A DNA stretch of 57,708 bases, from NCBI RefSeq assembly GCF_900116685.1, contig NZ_FPBL01000011.1, positions 1 to 57,708 of the forward strand, written 5' to 3'. Below, one piece after another: positions 29,339 to 40,594 of this stretch; position 1 is the first letter of the stretch; the number at the start of each line of letters is the position of its first letter. Both the position numbers and the translations under genes were made by a program. Under the pieces are notes generated by a model. The model had not been told where the DNA came from, made no database searches, and was given only the letters and a program-made list of their open reading frames with translations. Source of the stretch: Nitrosomonas eutropha. GTDB lineage: Bacteria > Pseudomonadota > Gammaproteobacteria > Burkholderiales > Nitrosomonadaceae.

Positions 29339-29485
29339 GTAAATCCCTTCGTAACGAAAAATTCAGTTTTGATCCAACTGGATAATCAGCCCAACCATTT
29401 TCATTTCAGGACACCTCTAACAATTACAATTGGCTTTCCAGACAAACAGCAACATTGTCCGGTACTCCTTGCCTCATCTATCTAT

Positions 29486-29514
29486 TTGACAGCTCTCATT
29501 GCTGCGCTCCATAC
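29486..29514 (+). promoter_or_regulatory. Weak sigma-70 promoter candidate before the aminotransferase
   Basis: A perfect -35 box TTGACA (29486-29491) is followed after 17 bp by CCATAC, which is a poor -10. It lies about 110 bp upstream of the start. The remaining 284-bp spacer shows no gene. Confidence 0.25.
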
Positions 29515-29622
29515 GCCTTGCACCTCATCCCGCACCCCCGGTTTTTAGAAATGCCCCTTAATAAAAATCAGCGTAACATGGTATGCTTTTTCCGTATTAA
29601 ATAGAATTTTCTCTATCCGTCC

Positions 29623-30849
29623 ATGCAATCCATCAAAAAATCCAGCAAACTCAACCATGTCTGCTATGACATACGGGGACCTGTTCTCGATCGCGCCAGA
29701 CAGATGGAGGAAGAAGGTCATCGTATCATCAAGCTCAATATCGGCAATCCCGCATCCTTCGGGTTTGAAGCGCCGGACGAGATCTTGCAGGATGTCATCC
29801 AGAACCTTTCTGCCGCATCCGGTTATTGCGATTCCAAAGGGCTATTCGCTGCTCGTAAAGCGATCATGCACTACACACAGGAAAAAAATATCGCCAACGT
29901 GCAGATGGATGACATCTACGTCGGGAATGGCGTATCAGAACTGATCATGCTGGCTACCCAGGCGCTGCTGGAAAATGATGATGAAGTGCTGGTTCCTTCG
30001 CCGGATTATCCCTTATGGACGGCCGCTGTCTCCCTGGCGGGTGGAATCGCACGGCATTATATATGTGACGAACAATCTGACTGGCTACCAGATCCGGAGA
30101 ACATAAAAGCCAAGGTCAACAGCAGAACCCGGGCAATCGTCATTATCAACCCCAACAACCCCACTGGCGCACTGTACCCGGATGATTTGTTGCGCGATAT
30201 CATCGAAATTGCCCGACAAAATAACCTGATCATTTTTGCTGACGAAATCTACGACAAAATCCTTTATGACTCTGCCCACCATACTTCGATTGCTTCGCTG
30301 GCCAATGATGTTCCGTTTGTAACATTCAACGGCTTATCCAAAAATTATCGTGCCGCCGGCTTTCGTTCCGGCTGGGCAATTGTCTCCGGCGACAAAACAC
30401 GCGCACGGGATTACATTACCGGGCTCAATATGCTGGCATCCATGCGTTTGTGCGCCAATGTTCCAGCACAATTCGGCATCCAGACTGCACTGGGTGGCTA
30501 TCAAAGTATTCACGATCTCACCATGCCCACCGGGCGACTGAAGCGTCAGCGTGATCTGGCCTGGAAATTGCTCACCGACATTCCGGGCGTAACCTGCGTT
30601 AAGCCCCAAAGCGCACTGTATCTATTCCCACGGCTGGATCCCGCCTATTATCCAATTGCAGATGATGAACAATTTGTACTGGATCTGCTGCTGGAAGAAA
30701 AGGTGCTGATCGTTCAGGGAACCGGATTCAACTGGTCGCAGCCCGATCATTTCCGGATTGTATTTCTGCCTAACAGTGACGACCTGACCGAAGCCATCGG
30801 CCGTATTGCACAGTTTTTAGGCCGCTATCGCGCTCGTCACGGCTGCTAA
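29623..30849 (+). CDS. alaA: PLP-dependent aminotransferase, AlaA type
   Basis: 408 residues of the class I/II aminotransferase fold. The PLP lysine is K240 in NGLSKNYRAAGFRSGW. The motifs VGNGVSELI, NPNNPTGALY and FADEIYDKIL are all present. Close relatives (AlaA/YfbQ) make alanine from pyruvate and glutamate; an aspartate-type specificity cannot be ruled out. The gene sits 107 bp before hom and thrC on the same strand, which fits amino-acid biosynthesis. Confidence 0.85.
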   Translation: MQSIKKSSKLNHVCYDIRGPVLDRARQMEEEGHRIIKLNIGNPASFGFEAPDEILQDVIQNLSAASGYCDSKGLFAARKAIMHYTQEKNIANVQMDDIYVGNGVSELIMLATQALLENDDEVLVPSPDYPLWTAAVSLAGGIARHYICDEQSDWLPDPENIKAKVNSRTRAIVIINPNNPTGALYPDDLLRDIIEIARQNNLIIFADEIYDKILYDSAHHTSIASLANDVPFVTFNGLSKNYRAAGFRSGWAIVSGDKTRARDYITGLNMLASMRLCANVPAQFGIQTALGGYQSIHDLTMPTGRLKRQRDLAWKLLTDIPGVTCVKPQSALYLFPRLDPAYYPIADDEQFVLDLLLEEKVLIVQGTGFNWSQPDHFRIVFLPNSDDLTEAIGRIAQFLGRYRARHGC

Positions 30850-30911
30850 TCCTGCAGCCAGGAAAACACGGTAACCAAGCGGGTAACTGACTTGCTCCGC
30901 TTTATTCCGTA

Positions 30912-30917
30912 TATAAT
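30912..30917 (+). promoter_or_regulatory. Candidate -10 box for hom
   Basis: A consensus TATAAT at 30912-30917, 40 bp before the hom start. The -35 region is weak, so an activator or an extended -10 may be involved. Confidence 0.35.
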
Positions 30918-30956
30918 CTTCGGTTTATCCTTATTGATACACAAACAAATTCTGTT

Positions 30957-32273
30957 ATGAAGCCAATTCATGTAGGGCTGCTCGGCGTTGGCACCGTTGG
31001 CGGCGGCACTTATACCGTTCTGAAACGCAACCAGCAGGAAATCACCCGCAGAACCGGGCGCAATATCATCATTAGCATGATCGCCGATCTGGATCAGGAA
31101 AAGGCGCACAACCTGGTCGCGGGTGATGATGTTGTCGTAACATCCAATGCACTTGAAATTGCCAGACATCCCGACATTGACATCATCGTCGAACTGATCG
31201 GGGGACAAACTATCGCCAAACAAGCGATACTTGAAGCCATTGCTCACGGCAAACATGTCATTACCGCCAATAAGGCACTGCTGGCAAATCATGGTAATGA
31301 AATATTTGCCGCCGCACAGCAACGCAATATCATCGTCGCGTTTGAAGCAGCCGTGGCGGGAGGTATTCCCATCATCAAGGCGCTGCGAGAAGGCTTGGCA
31401 GCCAACCGCATTGAATGGATTGCCGGCATCATCAACGGAACCAGTAACTTCATCCTGTCGGAGATGCGTGTCAAAGGGCTGGATTTCAGCACCGTTCTGG
31501 CCAGCGCACAGCAACTGGGTTATGCCGAGGCTGACCCAACCTATGATATAGAAGGCATTGATGCTGCTCACAAAATCACCATCATGGCAGCACTTGCCTT
31601 TGGCATTCCAGTTCGGTTCGATCAAACTTATATCGAAGGAATCACCAAACTGGCCAATGACGATATCCGTTATGCCGAAGAATTAGGCTACCGCATCAAA
31701 CTGCTGGGTATTACCAAACGCACGGCCAATGGCATTGAGTTGCGTGTCCACCCGGCGCTGATTCCAGTCAAACGACTGATTGCCAATGTGGAAGGCGTAA
31801 TGAATGCGATCATCGTAAAAGGGGATGCAGTCGGGCCGACGCTATATTATGGTGCCGGGGCCGGTGCAGAACCTACTGCCAGCGCAGTGATCGCTGATCT
31901 GGTAGATGTCACACGTCTGCTCACTTCCAGTCCGGAGCACCGGGTGCCCGTACTGGCATTCCTGCCGGAGCTGCTGTCTGATACACCCATCGTACCGATG
32001 GAAGTCGTGGAAACTGCTTATTACCTGCGATTGCAAGTCACGGATAAACCTGGGGTGCTGGCCGACATCACCCACATCCTGGCAGACAATGAAATCTCCA
32101 TCAGTGCAATGATCCAGAAAGAGCATGCAGATAGGGAAGATAAGGTCAACATCATCATGCTTTTGCACAAAACCAGGGAAAAGAACATCAACACAGCTAT
32201 TGAAAAAATCCAGAACCTTCCGGCCATGGCTGATAAAATCATCCGGATTCGACTTGAGGAGCTTGGCGGTTAA
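30957..32273 (+). CDS. hom: Homoserine dehydrogenase
   Basis: 438 residues. The N-terminal NAD(P)-binding loop is LLGVGTVGGGTY. The catalytic domain contains FEAAVAGGIPIIKALREGLA, GIINGTSNFIL and YAEADPTYDIEGIDAAHKI. A C-terminal ACT domain (about 355-430, starting LRLQVTDKPGVLADITHIL) probably senses threonine. It reduces aspartate semialdehyde to homoserine, the branch to threonine and methionine, and is followed by thrC. Confidence 0.97.
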   Translation: MKPIHVGLLGVGTVGGGTYTVLKRNQQEITRRTGRNIIISMIADLDQEKAHNLVAGDDVVVTSNALEIARHPDIDIIVELIGGQTIAKQAILEAIAHGKHVITANKALLANHGNEIFAAAQQRNIIVAFEAAVAGGIPIIKALREGLAANRIEWIAGIINGTSNFILSEMRVKGLDFSTVLASAQQLGYAEADPTYDIEGIDAAHKITIMAALAFGIPVRFDQTYIEGITKLANDDIRYAEELGYRIKLLGITKRTANGIELRVHPALIPVKRLIANVEGVMNAIIVKGDAVGPTLYYGAGAGAEPTASAVIADLVDVTRLLTSSPEHRVPVLAFLPELLSDTPIVPMEVVETAYYLRLQVTDKPGVLADITHILADNEISISAMIQKEHADREDKVNIIMLLHKTREKNINTAIEKIQNLPAMADKIIRIRLEELGG

Positions 32274-32396
32274 GGCTGCACAGCTTTCAGATTTTGCTTT
32301 ATTCATATTCAATTTAATCCCTGATTTCTTTCAGGATTGATCAGCTTCCAATGTGAAGCACCCGGTTGTTTCTTTCCCCGTTTATCACAGACTAAT

Positions 32397-33827
32397 ATGC
32401 GATATCTCTCGACCCGGGGTGGCATGCCGCCCAAAACATTTACTGAAATTCTGTTAGGTGGATTGGCTCCGGATGGCGGGCTGGCTATGCCTGAATCTTA
32501 TCCCGAAATAAGCCCGGCAGAACTTGAATCCTGGCGCTCACTCGACTACCCGTCGCTTGCATTTGAGATTTTGTCGCGTTTCATGGATGACATCCCCGCC
32601 GACGATTTACGCACCTTGATTGCGCGCACCTATACGGCTGAAGTTTTTGGCAGCAAGGAAGTTACCCCGATTCAGACACTGGAACCCGATCTGCATCTGC
32701 TGCACCTGTCTAATGGCCCCACCCTGGCGTTCAAAGACATTGCCATGCAGTTCCTAGGCAACCTGTTCGAGTATGTGCTGGCAAAAAATAACGATGAACT
32801 GAATATCCTGGGCGCAACTTCCGGTGATACCGGCTCCAGTGCAGAATATGCCATGCGCGGCAAACGGGGTATCCGCGTATTCATGTTGTCACCTTACGGA
32901 AAAATGAGTGCTTTCCAGACCGCACAAATGTTCTCGCTACAGGATGAAAACATTTTCAATATTGCTATCAAAGGTGTATTTGATGACTGCCAGGACATCG
33001 TCAAGACTGTCAGTAACGACCAGGCATTCAAACAAAAATATCGAATCGGTGCGGTCAATTCAATCAACTGGGCGCGTATCGCTGCGCAAATTATCTATTA
33101 CTTCAAGGCCTATTTTGCGGTTACCAGCTCCTACGGGGAAGCAGTATCTTTTTCAATCCCTTCCGGCAACTTCGGCAATATTTTTGCCGGCCATGTTGCA
33201 CGTATGATGGGCCTACCTATCAGGCAACTGATTCTGGCAACCAATGAAAATGATGTGCTGGATGAGTTCTTTCGTACCGGTTTATATCGCCCCCGCGCAA
33301 CGATTGAAACGAAGCAAACCAGCAGCCCCTCGATGGATATATCTAAAGCATCAAATTTTGAACGGTTTATTTTCGATCTGACCGGTCGGGATGCAGCTCG
33401 CGTCAAGGAACTCTGGAAATCGGTTGATCAAGGAGGGTCGTTTGATCTTTCTGATACTGATCTGTGGAAAAAAATCAGGGATTTTGGCATCATTTCCGGA
33501 ACCAGCAACCATGCTGAACGCATCACCACTATTCGAGAGATACACCGCAAATTCAATACCCTGATTGACACACATACAGCAGATGGGCTGAAAGTAGGTA
33601 TGGAATTGCGCGAACCTGATGTTCCACTCATCTGTCTGGAAACAGCACTACCGGTCAAGTTTGCGGACAGCATCCAGGAAGCAGTCGGATTCGTACCGGA
33701 ACGACCTGATGGGTACGATAACCTGGAGAAACTGCCCCAGCGTTTTGAACATATGACAGCAGATGCCGAACAAGTTAAACGGTTCATTGCCAATCAGGTT
33801 GGGCCATCACATCAGAGGCACGGATAA
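32397..33827 (+). CDS. thrC: Threonine synthase
   Basis: 476 residues from the ATG at 32397, which gives the family start MRYLSTRGGMPPKTF. An upstream in-frame Met at 32337 would add 20 unlikely residues. The PLP lysine is K113 in LAFKDIAMQFLG, and LGATSGDTGSSAEYAM binds the PLP phosphate. It converts O-phosphohomoserine to threonine. It lies 123 bp after hom, probably in one transcript. Confidence 0.96.
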   Translation: MRYLSTRGGMPPKTFTEILLGGLAPDGGLAMPESYPEISPAELESWRSLDYPSLAFEILSRFMDDIPADDLRTLIARTYTAEVFGSKEVTPIQTLEPDLHLLHLSNGPTLAFKDIAMQFLGNLFEYVLAKNNDELNILGATSGDTGSSAEYAMRGKRGIRVFMLSPYGKMSAFQTAQMFSLQDENIFNIAIKGVFDDCQDIVKTVSNDQAFKQKYRIGAVNSINWARIAAQIIYYFKAYFAVTSSYGEAVSFSIPSGNFGNIFAGHVARMMGLPIRQLILATNENDVLDEFFRTGLYRPRATIETKQTSSPSMDISKASNFERFIFDLTGRDAARVKELWKSVDQGGSFDLSDTDLWKKIRDFGIISGTSNHAERITTIREIHRKFNTLIDTHTADGLKVGMELREPDVPLICLETALPVKFADSIQEAVGFVPERPDGYDNLEKLPQRFEHMTADAEQVKRFIANQVGPSHQRHG

Positions 33828-33955
33828 CGAAAAAACTGACCCCGATCCTGGTACATTGCAATCATCTTCCTAACGTTATCGTAAAATCACCTGTATTCTT
33901 TCGGGATAAGGTACTTTTCTGATCAAATTAAAATAAACGGAAAAAGGAGTGCATT

Positions 33956-34651
33956 ATGCTGTTCTCGATTAGTCGCTATGATCCGGACAAGGATAAAAAA
34001 CCGTACATGCAGGATTATGACGTTGAGCTCGCGCCGACAGATAAAATGCTGCTGGATGCGCTGATACGTATCAAGGCCATTGATGACAGTCTCAGTCTGC
34101 GCCGCTCCTGCCGGGAAGGTGTGTGCGGCTCCGATGCCATGAATATTAATGGTCGCAATAATCTTGCCTGCATCACACCGCTTGCTGGCCTGCGTGAACC
34201 TGTAGAAATCCGGCCACTGCCGGGATTACCGATTATCCGCGATCTGATTGTTGATATGAGCCAATTTTTCAAGCAATATCATTCAATCAAGCCCTATCTG
34301 ATCAATAACGACCCGCCGCCAGAAACCGAACGTTTACAATCCCAGGAAGAACGCGCTCGTCTGGATGGTCTTTACGAATGCATTCTATGTGCCTGTTGCA
34401 CCACTGCCTGCCCTTCATTCTGGTGGAATCCCGACAAATTTGTCGGGCCGGCCGGATTGCTGCAAGCCTATCGCTTTCTGGCTGACAGCCGGGATCAGGC
34501 CACTTCTGAACGACTGGATGATCTGGAAGACCCCTACCGTTTATTCCGTTGCCATTCCATCATGAACTGTGTTGATGCCTGCCCCAAGGGATTAAACCCG
34601 ACTGCCGCGATAGAAAGTATAAAAATCATGATGCTGAATAAAACGGTATGA
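33956..34651 (+). CDS. sdhB: Succinate dehydrogenase iron-sulfur subunit
   Basis: 231 residues, with a GGAG ribosome site. It has the plant-type [2Fe-2S] motif [20 protein letters not shown] followed by AC, and two ferredoxin-type clusters: [12 protein letters not shown] (from C142) and [17 protein letters not shown]. It passes electrons from SdhA FAD to the membrane quinone in complex II. The membrane and flavoprotein genes that usually precede it (sdhC, sdhD, sdhA) are not here; thrC is upstream instead. It overlaps sdhE by 4 nt. Confidence 0.96.
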   Translation: MLFSISRYDPDKDKKPYMQDYDVELAPTDKMLLDALIRIKAIDDSLSLRRSCREGVCGSDAMNINGRNNLACITPLAGLREPVEIRPLPGLPIIRDLIVDMSQFFKQYHSIKPYLINNDPPPETERLQSQEERARLDGLYECILCACCTTACPSFWWNPDKFVGPAGLLQAYRFLADSRDQATSERLDDLEDPYRLFRCHSIMNCVDACPKGLNPTAAIESIKIMMLNKTV

Positions 34652-34881
34652 ACCACCAGGCTCGCATGCGCTGGCGCTGTCGTCGCGGCATGCTGGAGCT
34701 GGATATCGTTCTGTTGCGCTTCATGGATATTCATTATGAACAACTGGATGAGCAGCAGCGTGAATTGTTCGAAGTGTTGCTAACGTACCCTGACCATGAT
34801 CTGTGGAATATGATCTCCCGCAATACGGGAGTACCTGACGAAGCATTTCGGCCTATATTAAGATTTTTACAGGAAAATTAA
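34648..34881 (+). CDS. sdhE: FAD assembly factor SdhE
   Basis: 77 residues with the conserved RRGMLELD motif that contacts SdhA during covalent flavinylation. Its start overlaps the sdhB stop (ATGA), showing translational coupling. It ends 45 bp before gltA. Confidence 0.93.
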   Translation: MNHQARMRWRCRRGMLELDIVLLRFMDIHYEQLDEQQRELFEVLLTYPDHDLWNMISRNTGVPDEAFRPILRFLQEN

Positions 34882-34926
34882 CCAAAACCCTGGTCACCTA
34901 TCAGGAAAATTTGAATTGCAGGATAA

Positions 34927-36222
34927 ATGGAGAAAATTATGCCCCCACAAGATGTTGCCACTTTGTCACCGGGTGAAAACAAGAAAACAATTGAACTACC
35001 CATTCTGTCCGGTAATGAGGGTCCTGATGTTATTGATATTCGCTCGTTATACGCTCAAAGCAATATGTTCACCTACGATCCCGGATTTGTATCCACCGCT
35101 AGCTGCAAATCAGCCATTACATTCATTGATGGCGATCAGGGTATCCTGCTGTATCGCGGCTACCCGATCGAACAACTGGCCACCCGCTGTGACTTCATGG
35201 AAGTCAGCTATCTGCTGCTGAATGGAGAATTGCCTACAGCTGACCAAAAAAAGCAATTCGTCAATAACATCAAAAACCATACGATGCTGCATGAGCAAAT
35301 GATCAAGTTTCTCAGCGGATTTCGCCGCGATGCGCATCCCATGGCTGTCATGGTTGGTGTGGTGGGTGCATTGTCTGCTTTTTATCATGACGCCATGGAT
35401 GTTTCTGATGCACCACATCGCGAACAATCTATATTTCGTCTGATTGCCAAACTGCCAACCATTACGGCAATTGCCTATAAATATAATATCGGTCAACCTT
35501 TCATCTATCCTCGTAATGATCTGGACTTTACGGAAAACTTCCTGCACATGATGTTTGCCACACCAGCCGAGAAATATGTTCCCAACCCGGTCATTGTCAG
35601 GGCACTGGATCGTATTTTGATTCTGCATGCGGATCACGAACAAAATGCTTCCACATCAACAGTCCGTCTGGCGGGCTCAAGCGGTGCCAATCCATTTGCC
35701 TGCATCTCTGCCGGGATTACCTGCTTATGGGGTCCGGCACATGGTGGTGCGAATGAAGCCTGCCTCAATATGCTGGAAGAAATCGGAGATGTTTCACGCA
35801 TCAATGAATATATCACCCGCGCCAAGGACAAGAATGATCCTTTCCGCCTGATGGGCTTTGGCCACCGGGTCTACAAAAACTTTGATCCGCGCGCCACACT
35901 GATGCGCGAAACCTGCCACGAAGTACTGGATGAACTGGGGCTGCATAATGACCGGCTGTTCAAGCTTGCACTGGAGCTGGAAAGAATCGCCCTGGAAGAT
36001 GATTTCTTTATTACCAGAAAGCTGTACCCCAATGTTGATTTCTACTCGGGAATCGTACAACGAGCACTGGGTATTCCAACATCCATGTTTACTGCCATTT
36101 TTGCTACCGCACGTACCGTTGGCTGGGTTGCACAGTGGAACGAGATGATCTCTGATCCGGAACAGAAAATAGGCAGACCCCGCCAATTGTACGTTGGAAC
36201 CCCGCGCAGAGATGTACCATAA
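34927..36222 (+). CDS. gltA: Citrate synthase, type II
   Basis: 431 residues from 34927. An ATG four codons on (34939) has the better ribosome site (GGAG, 5 nt before), so the true protein may be 427 residues. Catalytic elements seen are [25 protein letters not shown] and [14 protein letters not shown] (H313). It has the length and N-terminal domain of the hexameric NADH-sensitive type. It opens the TCA cycle and lies in a co-directional run sdhB-sdhE-gltA-sucA-sucB. Confidence 0.96.
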   Translation: MEKIMPPQDVATLSPGENKKTIELPILSGNEGPDVIDIRSLYAQSNMFTYDPGFVSTASCKSAITFIDGDQGILLYRGYPIEQLATRCDFMEVSYLLLNGELPTADQKKQFVNNIKNHTMLHEQMIKFLSGFRRDAHPMAVMVGVVGALSAFYHDAMDVSDAPHREQSIFRLIAKLPTITAIAYKYNIGQPFIYPRNDLDFTENFLHMMFATPAEKYVPNPVIVRALDRILILHADHEQNASTSTVRLAGSSGANPFACISAGITCLWGPAHGGANEACLNMLEEIGDVSRINEYITRAKDKNDPFRLMGFGHRVYKNFDPRATLMRETCHEVLDELGLHNDRLFKLALELERIALEDDFFITRKLYPNVDFYSGIVQRALGIPTSMFTAIFATARTVGWVAQWNEMISDPEQKIGRPRQLYVGTPRRDVP

Positions 36223-36285
36223 TAACCATGGCCATATCTGATCAACAGGAAACTTACAAGCCTGACGGCTACAGCTGGCAAGAAT

Positions 36286-36330
36286 AAAAGACAAGCAGCA
36301 GATTACCCATACCTCGCCATTTGTCTTTTT
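36286..36330 (+). terminator. Candidate terminator or attenuator between gltA and sucA
   Basis: Arms AAAAGACAA (36286-36294) and TTGTCTTTT (36321-36329) pair perfectly, and the right arm runs into a T-rich stretch. The loop is long (26 nt) and the stem is AT-rich, so it may be a partial terminator that lowers sucAB expression. Confidence 0.35.
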
Positions 36331-36375
36331 CTTTGCCCCCCGGAAAATATGTTGCGGTAATTTCACAGGCTTCAG

Positions 36376-39243
36376 GTGGCTATCGTGATAAAACAACTTT
36401 TAGAAGATTCAAAACTGTTCGGTACCAATGCAGCATTCATCGAAATGCTCTATGACCAGTATCTGGAAGATCAAACCAGCGTACCGGATCAATGGCGCTT
36501 GTATTTCGACTCACTGCAGCCAACAGAAAGTATTTCCATCCGGGACATTTCCCATACTCCGGTTATCGAGTCACTGATTCGATCTGCTGCACGACATGAA
36601 TCTTCCCTTTCTGGCACCCCCTCAAAACAGACAGAACAGCAAGCTATTGACTTTGAAGTACAGGAACGTAAACAAATTGCTGTTCTGCAACTGATCAACA
36701 CCTACCGCTTCCTGGGTGTGCGCAGGGCTAACCTTGACCCGCTCAATTTGCAGCAAAAACAGGATGTTCCCGAGCTTGACCCGGAATTTCATGGGCTAAC
36801 TGACGTAGACATGGACAAGGTATTTCATACCGGTTCTCTTGTCGGCCCGGAACATGCCACCTTGCGGGAAATTTTACATAGATTGCAGCAAACCTATTGT
36901 GGCAGCATTGGCGCGGAGTACATGTACATCACGGATGTGAAACAAAAGCGTTGGCTACAAAACCGGCTTGAATCCGTCTGCTCCCAGCCCAATTTCACCC
37001 CGGAATACAAGCGCCATATTCTTGAGCGATTGACCGCTGCAGAAGGTCTGGAGCAATATCTACACACTCGTTACGTTGGCCAGAAACGCTTTTCCGGGGA
37101 AGGCAATGAAAGCCTTATCCCGATGCTGGATAAACTGCTGCAACACGCAGGAACAGCAGGTGTACAGGAAATTGTCATGGGAATGGCTCATCGCGGACGC
37201 TTAAGCGTACTGGTCAATACGCTAGGAAAAATGCCTTCCGAGCTGTTTCAGGAATTTGAAGGCAAACAACCGCAGGAGCTGACTTCCGGCGATGTCAAAT
37301 ATCACCAGGGATTTTCTTCCGCGGTTATGACGCCGGGTGGTGTTATGCGCCTGGCGCTTGCATTCAATCCGTCACACCTCGAAATCGTCAATCCGGTGGT
37401 GGAAGGCTCCGCACGCGCACGTCAGCATCGGATTGGTGATAAAAATGGCGATCTGATTGTTCCGGTGCTAATCCACGGTGATGCTTCTTTCGCCGGACAG
37501 GGTGTTGTCATGGAAACACTGAATCTGTCACAAACACGGGGGTACGGTACAGGCGGAACGGTTCACATCGTCATCAATAACCAGATTGGTTTCACTACCT
37601 CAGATCCGCGTGATAGCCGCTCCACGCTGTATTGCACAGATGTCGTCAAGATGATTGATGCGCCGGTTCTGCATGTCAACGGAGATGATCCGGACGCAGT
37701 CATACTGGCAACTGAAATAGCGCTTGATTTTCGTATGCAGTTCCGCAAAGACATCGCAATTGATCTGGTTTGTTTCCGCAAACTGGGCCATAACGAGCAA
37801 GATGAGCCCATGGTCACCCAGCCCTCCATGTACCGTGTTATTCATCAACACCCGGGCATTCGTAAACTCTATGCTGACCGGCTCATCCAACAGGGTGTCA
37901 TTGAGGAAGCCGATGCAGAAGCCATGGTGCAATCCTATCAGGATGCCATGGACGAAGGCCGCAACCCTAACACCACGATCTGCTACGACTACAAATCACC
38001 CAATACAGCCAACTGGGCGCCTTTCGTATCTCCCACAAAATGGAATCAACCGGTAAAAACCGGTGTACCTATCGAAGATCTGAAACATCTATCGGAGCGC
38101 CTAACCGCTATTCCAGCCACGTTCCAATTACACCCCAGGGTTGAAAAAGTGATTGAAGATCGGCGAAAAATGGGTGAAGGTAGCTTACCGCTTGATTGGG
38201 GGATGGCCGAAAGCCTGGCCTATGCCGCTTTGCTGAAAGAAGGTTATCCGGTGCGTATTTCCGGACAGGATAGCGGACGAGGCACATTTTTTCACCGCCA
38301 TGCCGTCCTGCATGATCAGAACCGTGAACAAGATCAATGGGAAGATGGCATATATATTCCTCTGCGCTATATCACCCCCCAACAATCTGATTTTGTTGTG
38401 ATTGATTCAATCCTCTCAGAAGAAGCAGTGCTGGGTTTTGAATATGGTTATGCCACGGCACGTCCGGATGAACTTGTCATTTGGGAAGCGCAGTTTGGAG
38501 ATTTTGCTAACGGCGCTCAGGTTGTGATTGATCAGTTCATCGCTTCAGGTGAAGCCAAGTGGGGGCGTCTGTGCGGGCTGGTTTTATTATTGCCGCATGG
38601 TTATGAAGGACAAGGGCCAGAACATTCCTCTGCACGCCTGGAACGATTTCTGCAGCTGTGTGCTGAATACAACATCCAGGTATGTATCCCCTCCACACCA
38701 GCACAGATCTTTCATTTACTCCGGCGACAGATGATCCGGCCGATACGTAAACCGCTGATCGTCATTACCCCAAAAAGTATGCTGCGTCACAAGGAAGCAG
38801 TTTCATCTCTGGAAGAACTGGCAAACGACCAATTTCAGCCGATTATCTCCGAAACAGAAACATTTGCAGCAGAGAAAATAAAGCGTCTGATCGTCTGCAG
38901 CGGAAAAATATACTATGAGCTGATCGCCTATAGACGTGAACATGCCATCACCAATATGGCCATCATCCGGCTGGAGCAGCTTTACCCGTTCCCGCACGAG
39001 GATTTTCAGGCGGAAATCAATCACTATGCATACACGCAAGAAATTCTTTGGTGCCAGGAAGAACCGGGTAACCAGGGTGCCTGGCACCGTATCCAACACT
39101 ACTTGCTGCGTCACATGCGATCAGATCAAAAACTGGGGTACGCACTCCGACCCTCATCTGCTTCCCCCTCGGTCGGGTATCTTGCAATGGACAGATTCAG
39201 GCAAAAAGAATTAATTGAAGCAGCATTTCGCGACACAATCTGA
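36376..39243 (+). CDS. sucA: 2-Oxoglutarate dehydrogenase E1
   Basis: 955 residues with a GTG start at 36376 (a second GTG at 36385 is possible) and a poor ribosome site. The N-terminal E2-binding segment reads LFGTNAAFIEMLYDQYLEDQ. The thiamine-diphosphate domain shows GMAHRGRLSVLVNTLGK, IHGDASFAGQGVVMETLNLS and INNQIGFTTSD. It decarboxylates 2-oxoglutarate and passes succinyl to the SucB lipoyl arm. No E3 (lpd) gene follows sucB, so E3 must be encoded elsewhere. Confidence 0.97.
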   Translation: MAIVIKQLLEDSKLFGTNAAFIEMLYDQYLEDQTSVPDQWRLYFDSLQPTESISIRDISHTPVIESLIRSAARHESSLSGTPSKQTEQQAIDFEVQERKQIAVLQLINTYRFLGVRRANLDPLNLQQKQDVPELDPEFHGLTDVDMDKVFHTGSLVGPEHATLREILHRLQQTYCGSIGAEYMYITDVKQKRWLQNRLESVCSQPNFTPEYKRHILERLTAAEGLEQYLHTRYVGQKRFSGEGNESLIPMLDKLLQHAGTAGVQEIVMGMAHRGRLSVLVNTLGKMPSELFQEFEGKQPQELTSGDVKYHQGFSSAVMTPGGVMRLALAFNPSHLEIVNPVVEGSARARQHRIGDKNGDLIVPVLIHGDASFAGQGVVMETLNLSQTRGYGTGGTVHIVINNQIGFTTSDPRDSRSTLYCTDVVKMIDAPVLHVNGDDPDAVILATEIALDFRMQFRKDIAIDLVCFRKLGHNEQDEPMVTQPSMYRVIHQHPGIRKLYADRLIQQGVIEEADAEAMVQSYQDAMDEGRNPNTTICYDYKSPNTANWAPFVSPTKWNQPVKTGVPIEDLKHLSERLTAIPATFQLHPRVEKVIEDRRKMGEGSLPLDWGMAESLAYAALLKEGYPVRISGQDSGRGTFFHRHAVLHDQNREQDQWEDGIYIPLRYITPQQSDFVVIDSILSEEAVLGFEYGYATARPDELVIWEAQFGDFANGAQVVIDQFIASGEAKWGRLCGLVLLLPHGYEGQGPEHSSARLERFLQLCAEYNIQVCIPSTPAQIFHLLRRQMIRPIRKPLIVITPKSMLRHKEAVSSLEELANDQFQPIISETETFAAEKIKRLIVCSGKIYYELIAYRREHAITNMAIIRLEQLYPFPHEDFQAEINHYAYTQEILWCQEEPGNQGAWHRIQHYLLRHMRSDQKLGYALRPSSASPSVGYLAMDRFRQKELIEAAFRDTI

Positions 39244-39264
39244 CAAGGTTATGGAGAAATTATC

Positions 39265-40539
39265 ATGCTGATAGAAGTCAAAGTCCCCGTATTTTCAGAA
39301 TCAGTGACAGAAGGTACGCTGATCAATTGGCTTAAAAAACAGGGAGAACATATTGAACGCGGTGAAAATCTGATTGATATTGAAACAGATAAGGTTGTTC
39401 TGGAGCTCCCCGCCCCGCAATCAGGCGTGTTGGCTGAAATCGTCAAAAATGATGGATCTGTCGTCACCAGTGGAGAAATTATCGCCCGTATCGACACTGC
39501 AGCAAAAGGCTCGAAAACAGCCCCACAGCAAGCCGTACAAACCGCTCAGCCTGAATCCGCTACCGATCCTGAACAGCCAGCAGCTGATAAGACCGACGAC
39601 GTGTCACCACAACCAGGCCGCCCGCTTATGCCGGCTGCAAAAAGAGTTGCAGACGAAAATGATCTGACTACCGAGGAAATAACAGCCATACAAGGCACTG
39701 GCCGTGATAGGCGGATTATCAAGGAAGATGTACTAAATCACATTGCAAACAAGAAGAGTAGCGCTGCTGCCAGCACCAATCAGCAACCAGATTCACAGGT
39801 TGATCAAGCCGTCAGTACAATTCATGCAGAAAAATCGGAACGACAAGAAAAGCGCGTACCCATGACCCGCCTGCGCATACGTATCGCTGAACGGCTGGTA
39901 CAGTCCCAGTCCACAGCTGCCATTCTGACGACATTCAACGAAGTCAACATGCAGGCAGTTCTAGATTTACGTGCCCGTTACAAGGTCAGTTTTGAGAAAG
40001 AACACGGTATCAAACTCGGTTTTACTTCATTTTTCGTCAAGGCAGCCGTTGCAGCGCTTAAAAAATTCCCCATCATCAACGCATCGGTGGATGGAAACGA
40101 CATCATCTATCATGAGTATTACGATATCGGTATTGCCGTGGCCAGCCCGCGCGGCCTGGTTGTGCCGATCATTCGCGATGCCGACAAACTCACCTTTGCC
40201 GAAATTGAAAAACAAATTGCTGATCTGGCCAAGCGGGCACAAGATGGAAAATTGACAATAGAAGAGCTGACAGGTGGTACCTTCTCCATTACCAACGGCG
40301 GCGTATTCGGATCAATGCTCTCCACGCCGATCATCAATCCGCCACAAAGCGCCATTCTGGGTATCCATGCCACCAAACCGCGCCCTGTTGCTGAGAACGG
40401 CCAGGTTGTCATCCGGCCAATGAATTACCTCGCACTTTCCTACGATCATCGCATCATCGACGGACGCGAAGCGGTATTGTCACTGGTAGCCATGAAGGAA
40501 GCACTGGAATACCCGGCCAGCCCGTTATTTGATGATTGA
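39265..40539 (+). CDS. sucB: 2-Oxoglutarate dehydrogenase E2 (succinyltransferase)
   Basis: 424 residues. The lipoyl domain is 1-80 with the lipoylated K43 in IETDKVVLE. Next come an Ala/Pro/Gln-rich linker, a peripheral-subunit-binding domain (about 118-160, [13 protein letters not shown]) and the catalytic domain ending with [12 protein letters not shown] (H395). It starts 21 bp after sucA with a clear GGAG site. Confidence 0.97.
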   Translation: MLIEVKVPVFSESVTEGTLINWLKKQGEHIERGENLIDIETDKVVLELPAPQSGVLAEIVKNDGSVVTSGEIIARIDTAAKGSKTAPQQAVQTAQPESATDPEQPAADKTDDVSPQPGRPLMPAAKRVADENDLTTEEITAIQGTGRDRRIIKEDVLNHIANKKSSAAASTNQQPDSQVDQAVSTIHAEKSERQEKRVPMTRLRIRIAERLVQSQSTAAILTTFNEVNMQAVLDLRARYKVSFEKEHGIKLGFTSFFVKAAVAALKKFPIINASVDGNDIIYHEYYDIGIAVASPRGLVVPIIRDADKLTFAEIEKQIADLAKRAQDGKLTIEELTGGTFSITNGGVFGSMLSTPIINPPQSAILGIHATKPRPVAENGQVVIRPMNYLALSYDHRIIDGREAVLSLVAMKEALEYPASPLFDD

Positions 40540-40594
40540 GGAAACCATGTTATCCACCTTGGGCGGACTGACACAATCAGAAACAGCTATACAA

